This document shows, piece after piece, positions 7,620 through 14,781 of a stretch of DNA of 64,000 nt. Made by a program: the position numbers and the translations under genes. Source of the stretch: Microbacterium sp. SLBN-146. Its GTDB lineage: Bacteria; Actinomycetota; Actinomycetes; Actinomycetales; Microbacteriaceae. Location of the stretch: contig NZ_VFMR01000001.1 of assembly GCF_006715145.1 (NCBI RefSeq), positions 1,426,001 to 1,490,000 on the forward strand. Direction: 5' to 3'. The notes below the pieces were generated by a model that did no database searches, was not told the origin of the DNA, and was given only the letters and a program-made list of their open reading frames with translations. How positions within the stretch are numbered: the stretch's first letter is position 1; each line of letters begins with the position of its first letter.

Positions 7620-9065
7620 TCACTCCTGGGGAACGGTGTCGATGAGTCGGATGTCGTCGGGGATGCTGCGACCCGCCGCACGCCGCTCCTCGGCGTATCG
7701 CGAGGCCATGGCGGCCAGCTCTGCGTCGCGGCGCTCGTCGAGTCCGCGGACGATCGAGAGCGGGACGCCCATGAATACGAGCTTCAGCACTCCATGGCGC
7801 CAGCCGTGGTCGTCGAGGTGCCGCGCCGTGAACGCTCCCATTGCCGAGGCGACGAGCGCCGGGTCGTTCGTGCGGAGCGCGTCGCGAGCGAGATCGAGGC
7901 CCGTCTCGCGCCATGCGGGGGTGAGGTCCGCGTCGGCGAGCGCGTCGAATCCGCGCAGCACGCCCCGGCGCTCGGCGTTGTCGCCGTACTCGTAGAGCGC
8001 CCGCACGACCGACGGATCGGCGCCGCCCGCGTGGAGGGCCTCGACGAGCGCGGCGCGGGCGGCGTCGTCGGTCGTGCCGGCGTACCCGTGCGGGTCGTCA
8101 GGGGAGAGCGGATCGCGGCCGACGGCGCGGCCGGCCTCCGCGAACAGCCGCGGTGCGCGCGTCGGGTCGGCGGTCACGGATGCGACGGCCTCGACCGTCC
8201 ACGGATGCCGGGCCGGCATCGCGGCGCGGGCCGCGGCATCCCACGCGGCGATGCTCGCGCCCGCGAGGCGGGGCGCGTCGTGCGAGTGGCGGGGGAGTTC
8301 GACGGCGGCGACCCCCGTGTAGCCGATCTCGCGCAGGGTCTCGATCGCCGCGACGAGGTCGAGATCGCCCGTTCCGAGCTCGAGGTGCTCGTGGACGCCG
8401 GGCTTCATGTCGTCGACCTGCACGTTGCGCAGAAGCTTGCCGGCCTGGCGGAGTGCGCCGACGACGCCCTCGGGTTCGACGGCGACGCAGTGACCGAGGT
8501 CGACCGTGATGCCGACGGATGCCGGTGCCCCGACCTCATCGCGAAGGCGCAGTGCATCGGACACCGTTTCGACGAGCATCCCCGGTTCGGGTTCGATCGA
8601 CAGCGTCACGCCGCGCTCCTCCGCGATCGGAACGAGGGCGGCGAGGCGCTCGACGAGGAGCGTCCAGGCGGTGTCGTCGTCGACGTCGTCGTCGGGCACG
8701 ACGCCGCTCCACAGCGAGACGCAGTCCGCATCGAGCACTGCGGCGATCTCGATCGCGCGAGCGAGGAACGCCATCCGGGGCTCGGCATCGCGGTCGACGA
8801 GCGTCGGCCGGTGCTTGTGCCACGGGTCGAGGAGGTAACGGGTGCCGGTCTCGACGACGACCCGCAGGCCGCGCGCCCGGAGATCGGCCGCGAGCTCTTC
8901 GGTGCGCGTGCGCCAGTCATCGGCGAAGGGATCGAGGTGCGGATGGCCGAGCGTGAGAGCGACCGCGCGGTAGCCGCACCCCTGGATGACGTCCAGGGCG
9001 TCATCCAGCGTGTGGTCGGCGAAGCCGTTCGTCCCGTACCCCAGGACCCAGGCGTCGGTGGTCAT
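7620..9065 (-). CDS. Sugar-phosphate-isomerase-like TIM barrel fused to an EboA domain
   Basis: A 481-residue two-domain protein. Residues about 1-285 form an AP-endonuclease-2/xylose-isomerase-type TIM barrel with metal-site residues in IEPEPGM (Glu158), VDLGHC (Asp189, His191-192) and VAAVELPRHSH (Glu256). Residues about 300-481 match the helical EboA domain, best seen in GWRHGVLKLVFMGVPL followed by GLDERRDAELAAMASRYAEE. In cyanobacterial and pseudomonad ebo clusters EboA is a free-standing protein, so this is a fusion of two pathway members. It begins inside the UbiA stop (ATGA) and is followed one base later by the TatD gene. Substrate and reaction are unknown; the barrel suggests isomerisation or epimerisation of a polyol or sugar phosphate, which fits the cyclitol-forming enzyme encoded first in the operon. 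Confidence 0.82.
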   Translation of the reverse strand: MTTDAWVLGYGTNGFADHTLDDALDVIQGCGYRAVALTLGHPHLDPFADDWRTRTEELAADLRARGLRVVVETGTRYLLDPWHKHRPTLVDRDAEPRMAFLARAIEIAAVLDADCVSLWSGVVPDDDVDDDTAWTLLVERLAALVPIAEERGVTLSIEPEPGMLVETVSDALRLRDEVGAPASVGITVDLGHCVAVEPEGVVGALRQAGKLLRNVQVDDMKPGVHEHLELGTGDLDLVAAIETLREIGYTGVAAVELPRHSHDAPRLAGASIAAWDAAARAAMPARHPWTVEAVASVTADPTRAPRLFAEAGRAVGRDPLSPDDPHGYAGTTDDAARAALVEALHAGGADPSVVRALYEYGDNAERRGVLRGFDALADADLTPAWRETGLDLARDALRTNDPALVASAMGAFTARHLDDHGWRHGVLKLVFMGVPLSIVRGLDERRDAELAAMASRYAEERRAAGRSIPDDIRLIDTVPQE

Positions 9066-9931
9066 GTGACGTCTCCCTTCGTGCGAGCGCGACCGAGGAT
9101 CCCGAGGAGCCCTCCGATCGCGAGGAGCGCCGCTGTCACCGCCGTCGACCCCGCGCGCGCGGCGAGCGCGAGTTGGAGCGGCACCATGCCGCGGATCCCG
9201 GCGCGCGTCGCGGTGCGCGCCGTGGCAGCATCGGGACTGCGGACGGCGTCGATCTGCGCGGGGAGCACGGCCGCGGCGTACCCTGCCGCGCCGAGGAGGG
9301 CAGCGGGGGTCGCCGCACCGAACGGCACAGCACCGAAAGACACAGCCACCGCGGTCGCGCCCATCGCGGTTGCCGTGGCTGCGGCGACGGGAACGGTGGT
9401 CCCGTTCACCTCGCCGCGCGACATGAGGGTCACGGCTGCGGTGTGGGCGGCCATGAGTCCCGCGGGGAAGAGGCCCCCGCGCCATCCCGGACCGGCCGCC
9501 CCCATCACGACGTTCAGCCCGCGGCAGACGGCCATGACGGCGGGGCCCGCGGGAGACGCCTTCGCGGCGAGGTCGTAGGTCCAGACGGATGCCGCGAGGC
9601 CGAGCGCCGTGACGCCGGCCGCCCTGCCCGCGAGGAAGGCGAATCCGACGCCGGCGGCGGTGAGCGCCGCGCCGAGACCGAGGGCCGTCGCACGTGAGAC
9701 GCGGCCCGAGGGGATCGGGCGCTCGGGTCGTTCGACGGCGTCGAGGTCGGCATCGGAGTAGTCGTTGAGCGCCATGCCCGCGGCGTACAGGCACGCCGAC
9801 GCGGCCGCGAGGGGCACGGCGCGGCCGCCGACGGCACCCCGGGCCGAAACGGCACCGACGAGCGGATCGCCGAGCGCCGTGAGGGCTGCGGGTGCGCGGA
9901 CGAGGTCGAGGAGGTCGCCGACGCGCGTCAT
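9062..9931 (-). CDS. eboC: UbiA-family prenyltransferase (EboC-like)
   Basis: A 289-residue integral membrane prenyltransferase. About eight hydrophobic helices are visible, with the first Asp-rich motif NDYSDADLDAVERPERPI (about residues 90-110) that binds prenyl diphosphate through magnesium. The second motif is weaker (AQIDAVRSPDAATA). Members of this branch occur in ebo clusters beside EboE. The idi gene at the end of the same operon suggests the isoprenoid donor pool matters for this enzyme. It starts inside the stop of the cyclase gene (ATGA), and its own stop overlaps the next start in the same way. Acceptor unknown; a cyclitol phosphate made by the upstream enzyme is a reasonable hypothesis. 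Confidence 0.85.
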   Translation of the reverse strand: MTRVGDLLDLVRAPAALTALGDPLVGAVSARGAVGGRAVPLAAASACLYAAGMALNDYSDADLDAVERPERPIPSGRVSRATALGLGAALTAAGVGFAFLAGRAAGVTALGLAASVWTYDLAAKASPAGPAVMAVCRGLNVVMGAAGPGWRGGLFPAGLMAAHTAAVTLMSRGEVNGTTVPVAAATATAMGATAVAVSFGAVPFGAATPAALLGAAGYAAAVLPAQIDAVRSPDAATARTATRAGIRGMVPLQLALAARAGSTAVTAALLAIGGLLGILGRARTKGDVT

Positions 9932-11163
9932 CGCGCTGCGATCGGCTGTCGTTCCGACGCCCCCCGCGCCGCCGTCATGCGAGCCGTCGCGAAGACTCCC
10001 GTGCGCTCCACCCAGCTCACGAACTGAGCGGTCTGCTCGGCGAACGCGTGCACGTCGCTGCCCCACGGGTCCTTGAAGAAGCACCCGAGCTCTGCGACGG
10101 CACCGGCCTGACCGGCATCCGTCGCGAGGGCGAGACTGCGCACGAGATCGAGCACGAGCGGGGCGGCGAGCGTCGAGTCGTAGGCGCTCCACGTCGTCTG
10201 CAGCGTGATCCGGCTCCCGAGGAACCCGACGGCGTGGACGTGGTCCCACGCCGTCTTGATGTCGCCGAGATCGGGGACGTTGTCGATGTGGAGGGGCGCG
10301 ACGACGTCGTCGCCGACGAGGGCGTGGAGGCCCCGGTTCTTGGAGGCGAGCTTCGACCGCACCGCTTCGGGGTCGGCGAGGGTCGCGCCGTCACCGCCGC
10401 CGAGCAGGTTGGCGCCGGCCCACGAGAGCACCTTGAGTCCGCGTGCTGTGAACATGGGAGCCAGCACCGTGCGGAGGAGCGTCTCGCCCGTCTTGCCGTC
10501 CTGGCCCGCGAACGGGAGGCCTGCCGCGACGGCACGAGCCTGGAGGACGGGAAGGGTGAGGCCCGCCGAGGGCGTGAATCCCGCGTACGCTGCGCCGGCC
10601 TGGATCGCCGCTGCGGCAGCGAGGGAGCTGGCCGGGAGGACCGTCGCGCCCGGCGTCGAGAGCGCTTCGCGGAGAGCATCCTCGGAGTGGAAGGCGGGGT
10701 GGTCGGCGGGGAGGGGTTCTGTCGATGAGACGTCGACGACGACGACGAGCCGCAGCCCGTGCCGGTCGCGGAAGGCGGCGATGTCGGATGCTGCGCGGTC
10801 GATGTCGTCCTGTTGGGTCGGTCCGCCCACGCGAGCGGGCCGGATGTCGGCATCCGTCTCGTGGAGATCGGCGGCGACGGCCTCGACGAGCGCGCGGGGG
10901 AACATTCCGCCCGACGCGAGTGCCGTCGCCTTCTCGACGAGGGGCGTCGTGGATATGTCGTGGCCGCCGATGACGATGTCGGCGAACGGGGTGAACGGCA
11001 CATCGGTGAAGCGTTCGTCGACGGTCGTGAGACCCCACGGCTCCACGATGCCGCGCGCCATCGCGTGAAGTCCCGTCGCGGCGGTCGTCGCGAGCGACCC
11101 TCGTGCGCCGACGAACCAGGCGCCGATGCGGCCGAGATCCTGGGGTTTTGACTCATCTTGCAT
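9928..11163 (-). CDS. Inositol-3-phosphate synthase-family cyclase
   Basis: A 411-residue NAD-dependent sugar-phosphate cyclase related to myo-inositol-3-phosphate synthase. It shows the Rossmann entry WFVGARGSLATT (residues 17-26), the lysine-bearing active-site segment GQDGKTGETLLRT (220-232) and NLLGGGDGATL (252-262). It is longer than the roughly 360-residue housekeeping actinobacterial Ino1, so it is probably a paralogue with a different or specialised product. It is the first gene of the operon, with start at 11163 supported by GAAGGA eight bases upstream. In classical ebo clusters this position is held by EboD, a dehydroquinate-synthase-like cyclase; here an unrelated cyclase that also makes a cyclitol from a sugar phosphate appears to replace it. 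Confidence 0.85.
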   Translation of the reverse strand: MQDESKPQDLGRIGAWFVGARGSLATTAATGLHAMARGIVEPWGLTTVDERFTDVPFTPFADIVIGGHDISTTPLVEKATALASGGMFPRALVEAVAADLHETDADIRPARVGGPTQQDDIDRAASDIAAFRDRHGLRLVVVVDVSSTEPLPADHPAFHSEDALREALSTPGATVLPASSLAAAAAIQAGAAYAGFTPSAGLTLPVLQARAVAAGLPFAGQDGKTGETLLRTVLAPMFTARGLKVLSWAGANLLGGGDGATLADPEAVRSKLASKNRGLHALVGDDVVAPLHIDNVPDLGDIKTAWDHVHAVGFLGSRITLQTTWSAYDSTLAAPLVLDLVRSLALATDAGQAGAVAELGCFFKDPWGSDVHAFAEQTAQFVSWVERTGVFATARMTAARGASERQPIAAR

Positions 11164-11371
11164 GGGCGGGTCCTTCTGAAGTCGTAGCTGTCGCGTCACT
11201 GCGGGGCGAACGATCCGAGCGTCGTCGCTCTGGAACGACTTTAGGGGGGATATGCCTGCCTCACAACAGAAGGGTGCCTAACTTCCGCTAGAAGTCGCAC
11301 GTGCGACGGCAGGAAGTGTGCCGCTCGCGTTGCGTAAGTCCAGGCCATCCTGCAAAACGCAATCCGCACAC

Positions 11372-11590
11372 TCATTTGTCTCGAATGGTGAGGTGTGGCC
11401 CATGATGACCGCCGTTCGAGACAAGCGAGCGGGGGAGGCCTCCGCTCACTTGTCCCAAAGGGCGAGGTCGGGGCGGGCGAGGTCGCCATGTGCGACAAGT
11501 GAACCTCGGAGGGCGGCGCCCCGCCATCCCCGCTCACTCGTCTCAAAGGGTGGGGTGAGAAGGGGTGAAGTCGCCCTTCGGGGCAAGTGA
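11372..11590. repeat. 57-bp palindromic element x3 in a divergent intergenic region
   Basis: Copies at 11372-11428, 11446-11502 and 11534-11590. The first has fully compensatory inner arms (TCGAA with TTCGA). The second is in inverted orientation, with the ATGG side on the right. The third is symmetric (AAGGG and CCCTT). The first two are separated by a 17-base linker. They fill most of the 496-base gap between the cyclase gene (minus strand) and the hypothetical membrane protein (plus strand). Because these neighbours are transcribed divergently, the elements here cannot be simple terminators for them. Nothing else was recognised in 11164-11659 beyond the Shine-Dalgarno of the cyclase gene. 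Confidence 0.85.
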
Positions 11591-11659
11591 GCGGAGAGGG
11601 AAGGCGATGAAGTCACGGATGAGAGAAGGCTGGGAACGCGGGCGGGACGGTGTGGCACG

Positions 11660-12505
11660 ATGCTCGTGATGGACGATGGCGCCGACGAAGAACTGCAGCG
11701 ACTGCGGGCCCGTGCCTACGGACCCGACGCAGACATCGACGGCGATCCCGAGGCGATGGCGCGCCTCGCCGAGCTCGAGCAGCTGAGGCAGCAGGACCCG
11801 CCCGCCACACCGCCCGACGCGTCGGAGGCTGTCCTGCGGCATCCTGATCGCGGCGATGTCGTCGCGGGAGCCGAGGGAAGGACGGATGCCGCTGACGCGC
11901 CGCCTTCCGCCGCGATTCCTGGCGACGGCGAAGCGCCGGGGGAGCAGCCCGATGGCGGGGGAGACGAGCCCGAGGGTGCGGCGAGCGCCGACCCGCGCGC
12001 GGTGCGACGGCAGCGATGGAAGAGACGTGCCGGCTGGGGCGCGTCGATCGCTGCGACGGCCCTCATCACGGCGGCCGCGACAACCGCCGTCACCTTTCCG
12101 CTCACGCCGCTGAGTCCCGTTCCGCGCGATGTCGACGTGCAGCAGGTTGCGACCCTCCTCGTCGACGAGGACTTCGTCGTCCCGAGCGCCTTCGGAGAGG
12201 ACCTCGGCGACGCATACGGCTTCGAGCCCTTCGCGGGCTTGCGCGCCATCACCGTCGAGCGGGGGTGGGCCAATCCCGGCACCGACGGGTGTCTCATCGT
12301 CGTCTCCGACCGACTGGGGCGCGGCGGACAGGAGTTCATCGAGGGGCCGCTGTACTTCGGATGCTCCGCCGGTCCTTTCCCGTCGGCGGTCAACCTGCGC
12401 GTGACGCCGGATTCCCCACGCGGCCTGCGCGACGCCTATCCCGAGGGCACGTCCCTGCAGTTCCTGCACGACGGATCGCGCATCGCCGTCTTCGTCACCG
12501 GCTGA
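11660..12505 (+). CDS. Hypothetical single-pass membrane protein
   Basis: A 281-residue protein without a recognised family. The N-terminal half is cytoplasmic, acidic and low in complexity (residues about 1-110, beginning MLVMDDGADEELQRLRARAY). It is followed by a basic stretch (RAVRRQRWKRR), one hydrophobic helix (about 127-150) and an extracytoplasmic domain of about 130 residues containing two cysteines (TDGCLIVV and YFGCSAGPF) that may form a disulfide. The topology (N-in, C-out) resembles actinobacterial anti-sigma or sensor proteins, but no zinc-finger motif is present. ATG 11660 is used; ATG 11669 is an alternative, and neither has a strong Shine-Dalgarno. The 3' end overlaps the convergent fucosidase gene by 11 bases. 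Confidence 0.75.
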   Translation: MLVMDDGADEELQRLRARAYGPDADIDGDPEAMARLAELEQLRQQDPPATPPDASEAVLRHPDRGDVVAGAEGRTDAADAPPSAAIPGDGEAPGEQPDGGGDEPEGAASADPRAVRRQRWKRRAGWGASIAATALITAAATTAVTFPLTPLSPVPRDVDVQQVATLLVDEDFVVPSAFGEDLGDAYGFEPFAGLRAITVERGWANPGTDGCLIVVSDRLGRGGQEFIEGPLYFGCSAGPFPSAVNLRVTPDSPRGLRDAYPEGTSLQFLHDGSRIAVFVTG

Positions 12506-13856
12506 CGGTTCCGCCGCGGATCGGCAGGCTGACGCGGATGCACGCGTCCGGCTCCTCCGACGACACGACGAGCACGCCGTCCTCGACGCCCACGCGGCCG
12601 GGGCCGACAAGACGGGCGCCCTCGATGTCGAGCCGCGCAGTGTCCATCCGCAGCGGCACGCGGGCCCCGGGCTCGGCGGAGGCGAACGCGTGCGCCCAGC
12701 CGGGGGTCGTCGTCCACCGCACGAACGGTTCGTCCGAGGCCACCGCGATCGCCGGATCGAGGGGGCGCGAACCGAAGACCGCTTCTCCGTGCAGGTCGTT
12801 CCAGGCGCCCAGATGCTCGAGCGTGCTCCGCTGGGATGCGGGGACGTCTCCCGCTGCCGTCGGCCCGATGTTCAGCAGGAGGTTGCCTCCGCGGGAGACG
12901 ACGTCGACGAAGTGTCGGACCGCCTCGGGTCCCGTCATCGACGTCGCGGCATCCTCGATCCGGTTGTATCCGAACGAGAACCCGATGCCGCGCGTGTTCT
13001 CCCACTTCTCCGCACCCTCGCTGCGCGCACCCTGTGCGTACTCGCTTGTGCGGAAGTCCCAGTGCGTGAGCCCGAATCTGTCGTTCACGACCCCGTCCGG
13101 CACGCGCTCGTAGTAGGCCGCGAAAAGCTCGACGAGACTCTTGCCGCCCGGCTCTTTCCCGGCATCCGGCCAATCGATGTCGCCCCACAGGAGCGCCGGC
13201 CGATACCGCTCGATGAGGTCGGCGACCTGATCGAAGGCGTAGTCGGCGTACGCGCGTCCGCGGGGCACGAGGTCACCCTCGATCGGACCCGCGATCGCTC
13301 GCGTCGGCGCCGCATGCCAATCGAGACCTCCCGAGTAGTACACGCCGAACCGGATGCCGCGGCTCTCCGCCGCGGTGCGGAACTCCTCGACGAGGTCGCG
13401 GCGCGGACCGCGGCGCACCGTATTGCGGTCGCCCGTGCCGGGCGCATCCCACAGCGTGACACCGTCGTGGTGCTTCGTCGTCGGCACGACGTAGCGCGCT
13501 CCGCTGCGCGCGACGAGGTCGAGCATGGCGCCCGCGTCGAACCGCTCGGCACGCCACGCGTCGAGGAGGTCGTCGTACGGCGCCCCACCGAATCGTTCGG
13601 CGTGGTGGAGCGCTGCGGGACTCCCGGCGATGCGGATGGTGTTGAAGTACCACTCGGCGTAGGGGTTGTGGGCGAACCAGTAGGCATCGTCGTCGACCGT
13701 GCCGAGCGCTCCGATCGGCTCGGCCCACGCCGGCACCGAATACGGTCCCCAGTGCACGAAGATCCCGAGCTTCGCGTCGTCGTACCACGACGGGACGGGG
13801 CGCTCGAATCGCCGGTACAGAGGAGGACGGACGGGGTCGTCGACGAACATGGCCAT
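12495..13856 (-). CDS. Alpha-L-fucosidase, glycoside hydrolase family 29
   Basis: A 453-residue GH29 enzyme that releases alpha-linked L-fucose. Typical signatures are KLGIFVHWGPYSVPAWAE near the start, TTKHHDGVTLWD, and the nucleophile region LLWGDIDWPD, where the Asp after WG is the expected nucleophile. The C-terminal part is a beta-sandwich domain. No signal peptide is present, so it would act on imported oligosaccharides. Start ATG 13856 has AAGGAG five bases upstream. The gene stands alone and the PadR regulator gene lies upstream on the same strand; there is no transporter next to it, so its substrate supply must come from elsewhere, possibly from the sugar importer at the end of this window. 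Confidence 0.92.
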   Translation of the reverse strand: MAMFVDDPVRPPLYRRFERPVPSWYDDAKLGIFVHWGPYSVPAWAEPIGALGTVDDDAYWFAHNPYAEWYFNTIRIAGSPAALHHAERFGGAPYDDLLDAWRAERFDAGAMLDLVARSGARYVVPTTKHHDGVTLWDAPGTGDRNTVRRGPRRDLVEEFRTAAESRGIRFGVYYSGGLDWHAAPTRAIAGPIEGDLVPRGRAYADYAFDQVADLIERYRPALLWGDIDWPDAGKEPGGKSLVELFAAYYERVPDGVVNDRFGLTHWDFRTSEYAQGARSEGAEKWENTRGIGFSFGYNRIEDAATSMTGPEAVRHFVDVVSRGGNLLLNIGPTAAGDVPASQRSTLEHLGAWNDLHGEAVFGSRPLDPAIAVASDEPFVRWTTTPGWAHAFASAEPGARVPLRMDTARLDIEGARLVGPGRVGVEDGVLVVSSEEPDACIRVSLPIRGGTVSR

Positions 13857-13930
13857 GGCGACTCCTTCTCACGGGTCGGTCAGCGGCGTACGCGGATCAG
13901 CGGGAGAGGACGCCTGCCGTCGTGACGGTA

Positions 13931-14512
13931 TCACTCCTCCGATGTCTCACGAGGTTCGGGCGGTGGCCAGGTGGCGAGCTCTTCGAGCGCCCAGGTGGCC
14001 CAGGCGATGACGTGGTCGGCCTGACCGAGCAGGAACGTCTCGACGAGGTCCGCATCGCGCCGGCTCTCGGCGGAGCCGTCGTCGGTCGTGTCGGGATCGG
14101 CGCGCGCCGTGAGGAGAGCACGTCGCGCGAGCGCCTGATCCCTCGTGAGCTCCAAGGTGCGACGCAGGTCCTCTCGGCGTCCCTGCGCGGCGAACACGAC
14201 CCGTGCGCCGGCCTCGAACTGGAGCGCGGGGGGCCGCACGGGTCGGCTCAGCCACTGCGCGAGTACACTGCGGCCGGCATCCGTGATGGCGTAGACCGTG
14301 CGTGAGCGCTCGCCGGTCTTCTCGGCTCGGCCCACGACGAGGTGGCGCTCGCGCAGTCGCTTGAGGGTGTTGTAGCGCTGACGATCGGTCGTCGGCCATA
14401 CCGGATCGAGGCCGCGACCCACCTGCTCGGCAAGCTGGTAGGCCGTCCAGTCGTGCGTCGCGAGGAGACCGAGGACGATGTAGGAGGATGTCGTCAGCGC
14501 GCGCTCGGTCAT
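13931..14512 (-). CDS. PadR-family transcriptional regulator
   Basis: A 193-residue PadR-type repressor. The N-terminal winged helix is clear (SYIVLGLLATHDWTAYQLAE ... RQRYNTLKRLRERHLVVG ... RTVYAITDAGRSVLAQWL), followed by a helical C-terminal dimerisation domain. Start 14512 is preceded by GGGGAAG. A short perfect inverted repeat 70-90 bases upstream, overlapping a possible -10 box, is a candidate autoregulatory operator. The nearest possible target genes are itself and the downstream fucosidase on the same strand. The effector is unknown. Confidence 0.88.
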   Translation of the reverse strand: MTERALTTSSYIVLGLLATHDWTAYQLAEQVGRGLDPVWPTTDRQRYNTLKRLRERHLVVGRAEKTGERSRTVYAITDAGRSVLAQWLSRPVRPPALQFEAGARVVFAAQGRREDLRRTLELTRDQALARRALLTARADPDTTDDGSAESRRDADLVETFLLGQADHVIAWATWALEELATWPPPEPRETSEE

Positions 14513-14582
14513 GGCGCGCTTCCCCTCTCGACGTCCCGTGGGGGCCGTGCGATCCATGAAACGTCCAGCATCGAGCGGCCTA

Positions 14583-14599
14583 TACTGCCGATTGCAGTA
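14583..14599. promoter_or_regulatory. Candidate PadR operator
   Basis: TACTGC and GCAGTA flank a five-base spacer (CGATT). On the minus strand the repeat overlaps a TATAGG hexamer that could be the -10 box for the padR gene, the usual layout for an autorepressed promoter. The -35 region is weak. This is an inference from symmetry and position only. Confidence 0.4.
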
Positions 14600-14704
14600 G
14601 TCATCGCGTCGCCGTCGGCCTCCTTGCAGGGGGGATCTGTGAGAGTCACCGGCGCGGGCGCGTGATGGGAACGTCGTCCGAACCGCGCTGACGCTGGGGG
14701 CAGC

Positions 14705-14748
14705 CTCGGGGAGGCGACGGGACCTCGAGTCCTCGTCGCCGCCCCGAG
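14705..14748 (-). terminator. Hairpin downstream of the caspase operon
   Basis: CTCGGGGAGGCGACG (14705-14719) pairs with CGTCGCCGCCCCGAG (14734-14748) with one mismatch, and the loop contains a further GGAC/GTCC stem. It begins 34 bases after the caspase stop in the direction of transcription. No T-tract follows, as is common in high-GC actinobacteria. It most likely ends the CHAT-caspase transcript before the padR gene. Confidence 0.6.
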
Positions 14749-14781
14749 TACCGCGGAACCGGCGTTCATCGCGTCACCGGA

